From Litoribacter populi (GTDB lineage Bacteria > Bacteroidota > Bacteroidia > Cytophagales > Cyclobacteriaceae), in the NCBI RefSeq assembly GCF_007483685.1, contig NZ_VMKN01000001.1:1972393-2036392 (forward strand): a DNA stretch of 64,000 nt, given 5' to 3'. Below the pieces are notes generated by a model. It saw nothing but the letters and a program-made list of their open reading frames with translations. It ran no database searches and was not told the origin of the DNA. The position numbers were made by a program, and so were the translations under genes. Positions 25,548 to 34,955 of this stretch are shown here, one piece after another. Numbering within the stretch: position 1 is the first letter of the stretch; the number at the start of each line of letters is the position of its first letter.

Positions 25548-27389
25548 TTATTTCACTAAAATTCTTACTGATGTTGGTTTTTGGTTAATGTATGTCCGTA
25601 TCAAATATACGCCTTTTTGCTTTCCTATAAAATCCAAAACTTTCCCACTGTCACTCTCAGTTATGTTGATCTGTATTTGGCGCCCAAAGGAATCATAAAC
25701 CATTACATCACCGGTAGCACCTTCCAATATCAACCTTTCGGTCACAGGGTTAGGGTAGGCCCTAAGCTTCGTTTCAAGGGGTACATCTATCGTCTCTTCA
25801 GGCCCCTGTTGAGTAAGGTGTGGACGTATTAGTAATGAACCCTCTACAATTTGGTTTTGGGCCCAAGCCCCGGTGACGTTATAAAAGATCACCTCTCCGC
25901 TATCATTTGTCTTATCAAGACCCACGTGGATAAAATCATTGGTGAATTGCCTGTACCCTACATAGAACTCTCCTTGAACATGCAATAAGGTATCCAAGTC
26001 AAAATAGCTGATTTCCCGCAAGGATTCCTTCTGTGGGATGGTCCTTTCCCTTGCATAGATCGGTTCCTGATCCAAAGAGGTCCAGACCAAAATCTCAACA
26101 GGACTTCCGATCTGTACAAAGTTGGTGAAATTGATACTCACCCCGTTCACATACGCCTCTTCCTCCATTTCAAACCTAACGGCTAACATCCCGGCTCGTT
26201 GGTTAATGCCTGCTGCGTAATCTATGGAATTATTGTCATAGGCAAAATAATCCCTTAGAGGAATGATTTGCCTTATTGTATCATTCACCCTAAAATCCAC
26301 CTGGGTATGAAATGCCGTGTCCTGGCCAATTACCTGATTGATCAGATAATTGTCTCCTGTGGTCAAATAAATTACCGCTTCTAAATCTACCCCCTCGGTA
26401 AGGTCTGTCTCAAGTTCCTCAAAAGGATTACTTATAAAATCCCTTCGTTCCCTACTTAAAGGTACTGGGTTAAATGGAGTATCAGAGTTGATATTTTGAA
26501 TAATTCCACCAGTCTCCGCATTTCTCAACTGCACTGTGTATTCCATGGCCCGGAACCTGTTGTCAAGATTGTGAAATTGGCTGGCAATTATTCCTGAGTA
26601 TAGTTCTGTATGATTTTGATATTCAAAATAAGGAACAGCAACATATCTTCCCATAGGGGAGGAGGGCAATTTTGTAAGCGCTCTATCGGGAAAATGAGTG
26701 TTTGCGGGATTTCTGCCTGTATTTAAAAATATATAATCCACGATCCAAGCATCAAATGGACCAGAAAGCCTTCCTCGGTTTTGGAATCTAAATCTAAAAT
26801 TATCATGGGCAAATGCTTCAGGAATTTGGATAAAAGCCTGAGTAAAAACCTCCCTCTGTGTAAGGTCTCCCCCTGGCATTTCCCACACCATCTGCCAATT
26901 ACCTAATGTATCCAACAGGTGCACCTCTAAAAAGTCATCCCCATCGGGAAATTCAGCTTTACCTCCGGCTTGAAAATAAAAGCTCAAATAAAGTGTTGAA
27001 ATTTGCTCCTCCGATAGGCCTGAAAGGTCAAAAGGAAGTGAGGTCAGTTGGTCTCCCAGTCCCTGTTCACGCATCCTGGTGGAGTAGGGAGCACCCCTTT
27101 CATCACTGCCATCTAGAATAAGGCCGCCTTGGGTGATGGCGTTTATGGCAACTGATCGCGAAACTCGTGTTCCGCTGTTTTCCCACTTGGCAGTGTCAAG
27201 ATTGCCGGAAGAAAAGTCATCCCAAAAGGGTAAAGTAAGATTTTCTTGCTGAACTCTAAGCTGTGGGGTCCTATTACTGGAATTCTCATGGGGCACAGGA
27301 AGTTGCTGTAACTGGGCTTTTGCATTTTCAGAAAAGAAAATTAAAAAAGTACAGCACAACAAAAAACCTATGTATCCATGTCTTTTCAT
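25548..27389 (-). CDS. T9SS-exported surface protein of unknown function
   Basis: A 613-residue protein. A signal peptide (about residues 1-25, IGFLLCCTFLIFFSENAKA) is followed by a lectin/jelly-roll-like region (LPFWDDFSSGNLDTAKWENSGT) common in Bacteroidota secreted proteins, and Ig-like segments. The last 70 residues form a T9SS type A sorting domain: AYPNPVTERLILEGATG, VMVYDSFGRQI, KGVYLIRTYINQKPTSVRILVK. It is expected to cross the outer membrane by type IX secretion and stay on the surface or be released. No enzyme motif was recognised. Confidence 0.85.
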   Translation of the reverse strand: MKRHGYIGFLLCCTFLIFFSENAKAQLQQLPVPHENSSNRTPQLRVQQENLTLPFWDDFSSGNLDTAKWENSGTRVSRSVAINAITQGGLILDGSDERGAPYSTRMREQGLGDQLTSLPFDLSGLSEEQISTLYLSFYFQAGGKAEFPDGDDFLEVHLLDTLGNWQMVWEMPGGDLTQREVFTQAFIQIPEAFAHDNFRFRFQNRGRLSGPFDAWIVDYIFLNTGRNPANTHFPDRALTKLPSSPMGRYVAVPYFEYQNHTELYSGIIASQFHNLDNRFRAMEYTVQLRNAETGGIIQNINSDTPFNPVPLSRERRDFISNPFEELETDLTEGVDLEAVIYLTTGDNYLINQVIGQDTAFHTQVDFRVNDTIRQIIPLRDYFAYDNNSIDYAAGINQRAGMLAVRFEMEEEAYVNGVSINFTNFVQIGSPVEILVWTSLDQEPIYARERTIPQKESLREISYFDLDTLLHVQGEFYVGYRQFTNDFIHVGLDKTNDSGEVIFYNVTGAWAQNQIVEGSLLIRPHLTQQGPEETIDVPLETKLRAYPNPVTERLILEGATGDVMVYDSFGRQIQINITESDSGKVLDFIGKQKGVYLIRTYINQKPTSVRILVK

Positions 27390-27412
27390 TTATTACCAAA
27401 TCTTAGGTCTTC

Positions 27413-27442
27413 GCTCCTGCCTGCCTACCAGCAGGCAGGAGC
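27413..27442. repeat. 12-bp palindromic hairpin between two minus-strand genes
   Basis: GCTCCTGCCTGC (27413-27424) and its exact reverse complement (27431-27442) flank CTACCA. It is GC-rich with no T tail on either strand, so it looks more like a dispersed palindromic element than a terminator. Confidence 0.6.
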
Positions 27443-27455
27443 CCCATCTCCCATC

Positions 27456-28223
27456 TCAATTATACTCTTCCATTTCAGAAATCCAGATATCGATAATCTC
27501 TCCAGTCTTGGCATTGATGCCAGCAGGTGGAGATTGCTGCACGATGGTGCCTTTAGGCACCGTGTCCGTTTCCACATAGGCTATGCGGCCCATCCGCAGT
27601 CCAGAACCTATGATCAGGAATTCTGCATCTGTTTCATCCATACCCAATAGATCTGGAACCGATAAGTTTTGCTTACCCAATCCATCACCCACGACTAAGT
27701 CGATCTGAGACCCTTTGCTGATTTCAAACCCTTCTTTTACTGGTCTACCTCTATATTTTTGCTCCAATACCACGTTGGTCCCGATATCTGGGACATATAC
27801 AATATCACCCCTCACCAATCCGTGATTGGCAATGATTTCTTGGGCGTTTTTCAACGGTGTATTGACCAGGTTTGGCATTTTGATCAATGGGGCATTTTTA
27901 GCGTTCAAAGTAATATAGATTTTCCGGTCTTTCTTGACTTTAGAACCGGCTCTTGGATATTGTTTCAAAACAGCCAGTGGCTTGGCCTCGGCCATAAATC
28001 CGCTATCAGGGGTGATTTCGTAGCGAAGGTCTTTACTGATTATGATGTTTTGCAACTCCTCGTAAGCATAGCCTTGTAGATCCGGTACGGTTACCGTTTC
28101 TCCATGATTGGTGTAGCTAGGTAGATATACTCTGAAGAAAACGATCAGTAGTATAAAAAGGGCCCCGAAAATCAATAAAGTATGTAATCCTAATTTCTTT
28201 AATGCTGCTTTTAAAGTACTCAT
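27456..28223 (-). CDS. Membrane-anchored PASTA-domain protein
   Basis: A 255-residue protein with an N-terminal cytoplasmic stub, one transmembrane helix (about residues 13-31, LHTLLIFGALFILLIVFF) and three PASTA domains (starts near VTVPDLQGYAYEEL, IKMPNLVNTPLKNA and LSVPDLLGMDETDA). PASTA domains bind peptidoglycan or muropeptides, but no kinase or penicillin-binding domain is attached here. This free-standing form is common in Bacteroidota; a role in sensing or binding the cell wall is inferred. A 114-base gap without features separates it from the gene upstream. Confidence 0.9.
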   Translation of the reverse strand: MSTLKAALKKLGLHTLLIFGALFILLIVFFRVYLPSYTNHGETVTVPDLQGYAYEELQNIIISKDLRYEITPDSGFMAEAKPLAVLKQYPRAGSKVKKDRKIYITLNAKNAPLIKMPNLVNTPLKNAQEIIANHGLVRGDIVYVPDIGTNVVLEQKYRGRPVKEGFEISKGSQIDLVVGDGLGKQNLSVPDLLGMDETDAEFLIIGSGLRMGRIAYVETDTVPKGTIVQQSPPAGINAKTGEIIDIWISEMEEYN

Positions 28224-28337
28224 CTTATAATGTTATGAAGAGGTAAATTTATACCTATTTAATTGAATTTCCATTTACTATATGAATAATACGTTTTGGA
28301 GACTTTTCAAGTATGGATCCTGGGTTAAAAAATCCAA

Positions 28338-31300
28338 TTATTGAATGAGTAGCCTTTTTGTATCGTTGATAGAAGGACTGGTTATCTTAATGATAAATAC
28401 GCCTTTTGAGAACATCTGTGTACTGAAGGTATAAGTCTGGTTCAAAGTATTTGGATAGTTGACATCGTGAAGCACTTTTCCCGATAGGTTTATAATCTTG
28501 ATATTTACATCTTCAAAACTTTCGAAATTGAAGCCTATGTTAAAGACATCAACCGCTGGATTTGGATACAATATGGATGTGCCCACATTTGGAATCACCG
28601 GGTCAGAAGTTCTTGTGAAAAACAACTCCATATTGTCTACATAAATAGGGGATGTGGTCGCATTTGCCTGATCCACCACAAAGGCAACTCTAATATTGTC
28701 ATTTCCCCTCCCCGTAAATTCGGAAAGATCCACAAACTCTCTAGTCCAGTCTTCAGGATTATTGGGGTTGACCCCCCCAGCACTTTCGATGGAGGCGATT
28801 TCAGAGCCTACTTGGGTAAATACTTCATTATAGGTGGTGCCACCATCATTGGTGATCAAAACCCTAAAGCGCGCATTCCCTCCTTGATGGCTATATGCTT
28901 TATCGAAGAAAACGCTTGCCGCCCCTGTTCTGCTGAGATCAAACTTCGGAGTTGCCAACCAATAACTATTCCCCTCTACCATATTAGCCAACTCCATGAC
29001 TCTTTCCGGATTGTCTCGGCCTGATAGGCTGAAGAATCGCCATGCTCCCAAATTGTTTTCTGGATTAATTATCACCCATGGGGCAAGCGATCCCTGATTG
29101 AAGTCTTTTCGCCATGGAGCCCGTACCGTATCAGGTGATTGCACGATGAATCGGGTCAATCGGGATACATTACCTTCATTTTGGTCAAAATTTGGTTGGC
29201 TAATTTCCAAGTTTAGTCTATTGGTTCCATTGCCAAAATTACTGGCAGGCAGGTTAATCTGGGCAGTTTCTCCCACAGAAACTGCTTCTCCCTGAGCGAT
29301 AAAGCTCTGAACGCCACCACTATTTACCTGTCGGGATAGGATGAAGGATGAGACTGGTAAATTACCTATGTTTGTGACCTCTAATACCTGGCTCTCCTGA
29401 CTTCCATCAACTACTGGACCTGGGCTGATAAGCCTGTTTAAGCTAAGGTTGTATTCAAGCTCCTCTGTTGGCGTGATATTGATGTTTTTGATATAGATAT
29501 TATTACCGTAGCCATTTAGACTTACAAATGCTATCCGCACATTTGGTTCACCTTCGTATTGGCTAAGGTTAAGGATCTCTTTTCTAAACTGGTCTTCAGA
29601 ATTAGGGACAAATTCGTTTTGTTCGGGGGCAGTTGTTTGAAGTTGAACACCCTCTTTTCTGTAAGGTGCATTGAACAAGTCAAAGGTGTTTCCACAATCT
29701 GTAGAAACCGCAATCCAAAGCCTATCTTCCAGTCCTTCCTGTGGATATGGTGCATATGCCAGATCAAAGGTCATTTGTGCATTTGGAATATCGCTTAGAT
29801 CAATTGGCGGGGATATGAAGAAATCCCGCTCTCCGATGCGTTCATATTCAAAGCTTCTAATGAATATAACCTCTTGACTTACTCCCGAAATATTAAGGGC
29901 TTGAGATTCCCAAGTAAATCTATTGTCATCGTTTCTGATAGACCAAGTAGATTCGAAATCACCAGGAGAGTATGCATAAGGTAAAGGCAAACCATTCTGC
30001 AAAATAGGAGTGCTGCTTACTAAATTACTGCTCACATTGACATCAGCGTCCAATCCATTGATTTCAATTATTTCCAACTCAAAAGTATTGTCACTGGAAG
30101 GACTTAGATCCACGGGGTTAAAAGTAAGAGTGGTTCTATCTCCAGTAGGAAGGTTTGTAGTAAGTGTTTGTCTGTAGGAGGTGCCGCCATTTACCCGGAC
30201 TTCAACTCTTAGGGAAGTTATGGTGCTTTCTCCAATGTTTTGTACCTCTATTTGAGGATTGAGGGGAGTGTCGCATATGAAATCACTCGGTTGAATTAAT
30301 CTTCTAATTACCAAGCTGTAAGGTGGTAGGCCTGCAGGTGGGGTGGTTGCTCTGTTATTAACTAAAGTGACTCTTCTGGGGCTATTTGCCAATACTACCC
30401 ACATTCTTTCCGCCTGTCCTTGCGTAAAAAGGTTCATGCAACGGTCAGGAGTATAATCCATGTAATTTTCAATCATGTCCCGTGAGTCACAAGTGAAAAC
30501 CTCTGAGGAGGTACAGCTGGTATTTGCCCGTTGTTGATTGGGAGTATCGTCCACGAAATCATCTACATCACAACCACTGGTGCCCCCAGGAGGATCTCCC
30601 CAGGTATGTCTAAGTCCTAAGAAGTGCCCAATTTCATGAGTAAGTGTTCTTCCCCGTACATTGCCGATAGCGTTTCCCCCTTCACCAAAGTATCTGTAGT
30701 CAACGGTTACCCCATCCAACTCTCTAGTGGTGGGAGGAAAATTCAATCCAGGAAGATCAGAAATGGGAAAAGATGCATACCCTATATTCGGAGCAGATAA
30801 TCGAACCACCCAGATATTGAGATATTCCTCAGGTGGCCAGAGGGCAAGACTTGAAATCAGGCTGGCGTCCTGAGGTGCATAGGTATCCGAAGATCCCTGT
30901 ACTCGGTTGATTCCGGTAGTAGGCAAACCATCTGGGTCTTCCTGAGCCAAAACAAACTCAATTCTGGAATCGGCCGCTACTCCCTGAAACTCTGCAGGAG
31001 TGTCCACAGCATCCGGATTTGTTCGGCGAAAATCTTCATTCAGAGTTCTGATTTGGGCTTCAATCTGAGCCCTAGGTATATTTGCGCCATCACCCACTGC
31101 GGTACCATTATGGATCACATGGATGACCACGGGTATGGTTCTGATGTCGTCTTGTGTAGTTCGTAACTGGGGGGCTTGTTTGAGTTCTTTGAGCTGACCC
31201 TGCATCCAGGTTTCAAAATATTCCTGGCTGCCATAGATACCCATGGCCTCAGTCTGCTTTTGCTCAATAAATGTCGCCGCACATTTTTCGTCGTGCTGGT

Positions 31301-31409
31301 GTACTGGAGCGGTACTTAAAATCTGCTGGGAATGGCCCTGAAAGCCTAAAAGTAAAAATAAAAAGGATAAGACCAATCTCATCCTAAAAATCAGTAATAT
31401 CCTTTTCAT
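28338..31409 (-). CDS. T9SS-exported M43 (pappalysin-like) metalloprotease
   Basis: A 1023-residue secreted protease. After the signal peptide comes a propeptide (to about 90), then the M43 catalytic domain: the extended zinc motif LTHEIGHFLGLRHTWGD, a Cys-rich loop (SGCDVDDFVDDTPNQQ) and the Met-turn ENYMDYTPDRCMNLFT. Next are two long Ig/jelly-roll regions (about 380-930), and a C-terminal T9SS sorting domain (SILYPNPAVDVFNIGF ... KGVFIIKITSPS). It is expected to be a surface or released endopeptidase. The zinc ligands look intact. Confidence 0.93.
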   Translation of the reverse strand: MKRILLIFRMRLVLSFLFLLLGFQGHSQQILSTAPVHQHDEKCAATFIEQKQTEAMGIYGSQEYFETWMQGQLKELKQAPQLRTTQDDIRTIPVVIHVIHNGTAVGDGANIPRAQIEAQIRTLNEDFRRTNPDAVDTPAEFQGVAADSRIEFVLAQEDPDGLPTTGINRVQGSSDTYAPQDASLISSLALWPPEEYLNIWVVRLSAPNIGYASFPISDLPGLNFPPTTRELDGVTVDYRYFGEGGNAIGNVRGRTLTHEIGHFLGLRHTWGDPPGGTSGCDVDDFVDDTPNQQRANTSCTSSEVFTCDSRDMIENYMDYTPDRCMNLFTQGQAERMWVVLANSPRRVTLVNNRATTPPAGLPPYSLVIRRLIQPSDFICDTPLNPQIEVQNIGESTITSLRVEVRVNGGTSYRQTLTTNLPTGDRTTLTFNPVDLSPSSDNTFELEIIEINGLDADVNVSSNLVSSTPILQNGLPLPYAYSPGDFESTWSIRNDDNRFTWESQALNISGVSQEVIFIRSFEYERIGERDFFISPPIDLSDIPNAQMTFDLAYAPYPQEGLEDRLWIAVSTDCGNTFDLFNAPYRKEGVQLQTTAPEQNEFVPNSEDQFRKEILNLSQYEGEPNVRIAFVSLNGYGNNIYIKNINITPTEELEYNLSLNRLISPGPVVDGSQESQVLEVTNIGNLPVSSFILSRQVNSGGVQSFIAQGEAVSVGETAQINLPASNFGNGTNRLNLEISQPNFDQNEGNVSRLTRFIVQSPDTVRAPWRKDFNQGSLAPWVIINPENNLGAWRFFSLSGRDNPERVMELANMVEGNSYWLATPKFDLSRTGAASVFFDKAYSHQGGNARFRVLITNDGGTTYNEVFTQVGSEIASIESAGGVNPNNPEDWTREFVDLSEFTGRGNDNIRVAFVVDQANATTSPIYVDNMELFFTRTSDPVIPNVGTSILYPNPAVDVFNIGFNFESFEDVNIKIINLSGKVLHDVNYPNTLNQTYTFSTQMFSKGVFIIKITSPSINDTKRLLIQ

Positions 31410-31433
31410 TCAAGACTAATTAAATAATCGCTA

Positions 31434-31682
31434 TTAAGCCACAGTGATGTTTACGGCTTCCACACGTTTGATCTCAGGGATTGCCTTCTTCACGGCTTCT
31501 TCCACCCCTGCCTTCAAAGTCATGGTGGACATGGGGCAGCTGCTGCACGCTCCGGTAAGCTCCAGCTGCAAGACCATGTCTTCGCTCAAACCCACTACTT
31601 TAACGTTGCCGCCATCTGCCTCAAGATATGGACGGATACTGTCCAAAGCCCCTTCAATTTTTTCCTTCAACTCTATTTGCAT
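31434..31682 (-). CDS. NifU C-terminal-type iron-sulfur scaffold protein
   Basis: An 82-residue single NifU/Nfu domain. The cluster-binding CxxC is in GACSSCPMSTMTLKAGVEEA, and the start IRPYLEADGGNVKVVGL is typical. It probably carries or delivers Fe-S clusters. It lies 4 bases after the mrp gene, whose product is also an Fe-S carrier, so the two likely work together. Confidence 0.94.
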   Translation of the reverse strand: MQIELKEKIEGALDSIRPYLEADGGNVKVVGLSEDMVLQLELTGACSSCPMSTMTLKAGVEEAVKKAIPEIKRVEAVNITVA

Positions 31683-31686
31683 TTTC

Positions 31687-32781
31687 TTATGCTTTTACCT
31701 GTACGATTTCTGTTTTACTTTTATCAGCATTTCTGATGGCTACCTGTCTGGCCAAATTTTCGGCTAGGGCCATAAATGCTCCTTGGGTTATTCCTTCCTT
31801 GAATACAGCTGGGTAACCGCTGTCTCCACTTTCCCTTATGCTCTGCACAATAGGTATTTCCCCTAAAAATGGAACATCAAATTTAGCGGAAAGTTTTCTT
31901 CCTCCCTCTTTCCCAAATAGGTAATATCTGTTGTCAGGCAATTCTTCAGGTGTAAAATACGCCATATTTTCGACAACACCCAATATAGGAACTTTTATTT
32001 GCGGCTGCTGGAACATGGTAAGACCCTTAGTAGCATCAGCAATGGCCACTTTTTGTGGTGTGGTCACAATTACTGCTCCGGTGACCGGAATAGTTTGTAC
32101 CATGGTCAAATGGATGTCTGAAGTGCCAGGAGGAAGGTCAATGAGTAGGTAATCCAATTCTCCCCATTCCACATCAGCGATAAACTGCCGTAGGGCTGAA
32201 CTAGCCATCGGGCCTCTCCAGACCACTGCACTATCGGCAGGAGTCAGAAAACCAATTGATATCAATTTAACCCCATATTGCTCAATAGGTATGATGATAT
32301 TCTTGGCATTCTCCTGCTTCACAGCCGGTTGCTCACCTTCCACGTTGAACATGGTTGGTATGGATGGGCCGGAAATATCAGCATCGATCAAACCAACCTT
32401 AGCGCCTGTTTGAGCAAGAGCCACTGCGAGGTTGGCAGAACAGGTTGATTTTCCCACACCGCCTTTTCCCGAGGCAATGGCGATGATGTTCTTGACTTGA
32501 GGGATTAATGGGGCATTGTCACGGGCAGTGGTCACGTTGGAAGTCATGAAAATATCTATTTCGACTTCTGGGCCGAATTCTTTTTCTATAGCTTCCAAAC
32601 AATTGTTTTTGATCACTTCCTTCAGTGGGCAGGCTGGTGTAGTGAGCACCACCTTGAAACTGATTCTACTTTCGTCAATTTCGACATCTTGGATCATTCC
32701 CAAAGTGACAAGATCTTTCTTTAAATCCGGATCCTCTACCGTGGATAGAGCCTTAAAAACGCGTTCTTTATTGATACTCAT
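31687..32781 (-). CDS. mrp: Mrp/NBP35-type iron-sulfur cluster carrier ATPase
   Basis: A 364-residue P-loop protein. The N-terminal MIP18/DUF59 domain (about 1-90, ALSTVEDPDLKKDLVTLGM) is fused to the ATPase with deviant Walker A GKGGVGKSTCSANLAVAL, LIDADISGPSIPTMF and the LLIDLPPGTSD switch. This fused form is standard in bacteria. The usual C-terminal CxxC of NBP35 proteins is not seen. It is followed at once by the NifU-type gene and diverges from dnaG. Confidence 0.94.
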   Translation of the reverse strand: MSINKERVFKALSTVEDPDLKKDLVTLGMIQDVEIDESRISFKVVLTTPACPLKEVIKNNCLEAIEKEFGPEVEIDIFMTSNVTTARDNAPLIPQVKNIIAIASGKGGVGKSTCSANLAVALAQTGAKVGLIDADISGPSIPTMFNVEGEQPAVKQENAKNIIIPIEQYGVKLISIGFLTPADSAVVWRGPMASSALRQFIADVEWGELDYLLIDLPPGTSDIHLTMVQTIPVTGAVIVTTPQKVAIADATKGLTMFQQPQIKVPILGVVENMAYFTPEELPDNRYYLFGKEGGRKLSAKFDVPFLGEIPIVQSIRESGDSGYPAVFKEGITQGAFMALAENLARQVAIRNADKSKTEIVQVKA

Positions 32782-32937
32782 TCTTTTGCTAGCTAATTGA
32801 GGCGCAATTTACTTCTTATAAATGCTTTTTTAAAACTTAATAAGGAATAATCCTCGGTATTTGTTCCATAATCGCCCATCATGGGTTAAGCATTTTTTTT
32901 TTATCTTTATGCCTTAATTCTTCGATTGAAATAATTT

Positions 32938-34872
32938 ATGGCCATAAGTCACAGCACCACAGAGAAAGTAAAGGAAAGAGCGGATATAGAGGATGTGGTT
33001 AACGATTATGTGCCCCTCAAGAAAAAAGGCCAAAACCTTTGGGCATGTTGCCCTTTTCACAATGAAAAATCACCATCCTTTTCCGTTTCCCCAGCCAAGC
33101 AGATTTACAAATGTTTCGGCTGCGGCAAGGCTGGCGATCCAATTCAGTTTGTCATGGACGTGGAAGGCATCGGTTTTAACGAAGCCATCCGGCATCTAGC
33201 CAAAAAGTATGGAATCGAAATCGAAGAGGACAAAGCCACCACGCCGGAGGACATTCAAGCTTTCAATGAACGTGAAAGCCTTTACATTGCCCTAAATTTT
33301 GCCAAAAACCTTTTTGTAGAAAACCTCCAGAGCGAGGAGGGCAGGTCCATTGGACTCAGCTATTTCAAAGAAAGAGGATTTACCCAGGAAATTATCGAAA
33401 AGTTTGACCTGGGTTATGCGATGGACAGCTGGGATCATCTGCTCAAATCGGGCAAGAAAGCCGGTCACAGTGAGGATATCTTACTTAAAGCAGGCCTGGT
33501 GCTTCAAAAGGAAGACGACAAATCCAGAATTTACGACCGGTTTCGAAACCGAGTCATTTTCACCATACACAATCTAGGAGGCAAGCCGATAGCCTTTGGG
33601 GCCAGAGTTCTAACCCAAGACAAAAAGCAACCCAAGTATATCAACTCTCCCGAGACGGAGGTTTACCACAAAAGTGGTGTCCTCTATGGTCTCTTTCAGG
33701 CCAAGCAGGCCATGCGACAAGCTGATAATTGCTATTTGGTAGAGGGATACACCGATGTAATTTCTCTGCACTTGGCAGGTATACAAAATGTGGTGGCCTC
33801 ATCCGGTACCTCATTGACCGAGGGACAGATCAAATTGATCAAGCGCTTTACGGATAATGTAACCGTACTATATGACGGAGATGCTGCAGGCATAAAAGCC
33901 TCCTTGCGCGGAATTGACATGTTGCTGGAAGGTGGACTGAATGTTAGAGCAGTTGTGTTCCCTGACGGGGATGACCCCGATAGTTATTCCAGAAAAGTAG
34001 GAGGGGAGGTTTTTCAGGAATACTTGAAAAACAATGCTCGTGATTTCATTGAGTTTAAAATTGACCTTTACGCTAAAGAGGCGGAGGGAGACCCCATCAA
34101 GCGGGCCGACGTTATCAGGCAAGTAGTTCAGAGTATCGCCAAAATTCCCGATCCGATTATAAGGACTGTTTATGTGAAGGAATCCGGTCGTCTGCTCGGT
34201 ATTGAGGAGGATATTGTATTGGCCGAACTGAACAAAATCCTGCTCAAGGGTGAAAAAGATGCTGCCTTCAAAGCACAACGGGAACAGGAGGCAAGTGCCG
34301 CTGATATTCCTTTTGAGGATCTTTTGCCGGTAGCCAAGCAAGAGGTACCACCCAAAGAAATCTTAGCCGCACAGGAGGGGGAAACTTTGCGCTTGTTGAT
34401 TTCATACGGGTTTGAAAAAGTGAGTGATGACCTTCATGTCTGCGAATACTTGTTGCAGGAAATTTCTGATTTAAGTTTTGAGACTCCAGTCTTTCAGAAG
34501 ATACTGGTTCGGTATAAGCAAGCTTTGGCCAAGGGTGAATTGCCCACTGCGGAATATTTCCTTCATACTCCTGACGCTGAAGCGAAATCTGTAATTGTGG
34601 GAATGATATCTCAAAAACATGAGCTATCAGAATCCTGGGAGAAAAAGCATCAGATATTCACGGCAAGAGAAAGCGACAATCTTAGCAAAACTGTTTATGA
34701 TACAGTTTTGAGACTAAAAAGGAATGTGTTGAAAAAGATGATTGACGAAACTAAGCTCAAGATAAAGATAGCCAATGAAGAGGAGTTAGATGAATTACTT
34801 GGGGTGTATCAAGAGTTAAAGAAGTTTCAGGGGGAAATAGACAAGTATTTCGGGACAGTGATCTCAAATTAA
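32938..34872 (+). CDS. dnaG: DNA primase
   Basis: A 644-residue replicative primase. The N-terminal CHC2 zinc finger is WACCPFHNEKSPSFSV with YKCFGCGKAGD. The RNA-polymerase domain has DRFRNRVIFTIHN and GFGAR-like IAFGARVL. The TOPRIM domain holds LVEGYTDVISLH, YDGDAAGIKASLRG and DGDDPDSY with the metal acidic residues. The C-terminal part (about 440-644) is helical and should bind the DnaB helicase. The 156-base divergent gap to mrp holds no convincing promoter beyond a weak TATCTTTA. Confidence 0.97.
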   Translation: MAISHSTTEKVKERADIEDVVNDYVPLKKKGQNLWACCPFHNEKSPSFSVSPAKQIYKCFGCGKAGDPIQFVMDVEGIGFNEAIRHLAKKYGIEIEEDKATTPEDIQAFNERESLYIALNFAKNLFVENLQSEEGRSIGLSYFKERGFTQEIIEKFDLGYAMDSWDHLLKSGKKAGHSEDILLKAGLVLQKEDDKSRIYDRFRNRVIFTIHNLGGKPIAFGARVLTQDKKQPKYINSPETEVYHKSGVLYGLFQAKQAMRQADNCYLVEGYTDVISLHLAGIQNVVASSGTSLTEGQIKLIKRFTDNVTVLYDGDAAGIKASLRGIDMLLEGGLNVRAVVFPDGDDPDSYSRKVGGEVFQEYLKNNARDFIEFKIDLYAKEAEGDPIKRADVIRQVVQSIAKIPDPIIRTVYVKESGRLLGIEEDIVLAELNKILLKGEKDAAFKAQREQEASAADIPFEDLLPVAKQEVPPKEILAAQEGETLRLLISYGFEKVSDDLHVCEYLLQEISDLSFETPVFQKILVRYKQALAKGELPTAEYFLHTPDAEAKSVIVGMISQKHELSESWEKKHQIFTARESDNLSKTVYDTVLRLKRNVLKKMIDETKLKIKIANEEELDELLGVYQELKKFQGEIDKYFGTVISN

Positions 34873-34917
34873 ACCAAACTAAAAATCGCTTTAGTCGGTT
34901 TTAGTGGATAAGAAGTG

Positions 34918-34925
34918 TATTTTTG
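34918..34925 (+). promoter_or_regulatory. -7 element of ribBA
   Basis: TATTTTTG, an exact TANNTTTG, lies 31 bases before the ATG at 34956. The -33 element is poor. The short gap leaves no room for an FMN riboswitch. Confidence 0.5.
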
Positions 34926-34955
34926 CACTCGAATTTCGATCTTTCAAAAAATATT

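Noticed and set aside
34873-34955. Possible FMN riboswitch before ribBA
   Set aside because: The gap is only 83 bases, too short for the FMN aptamer and its switch, and no RFN-type conserved words are seen.
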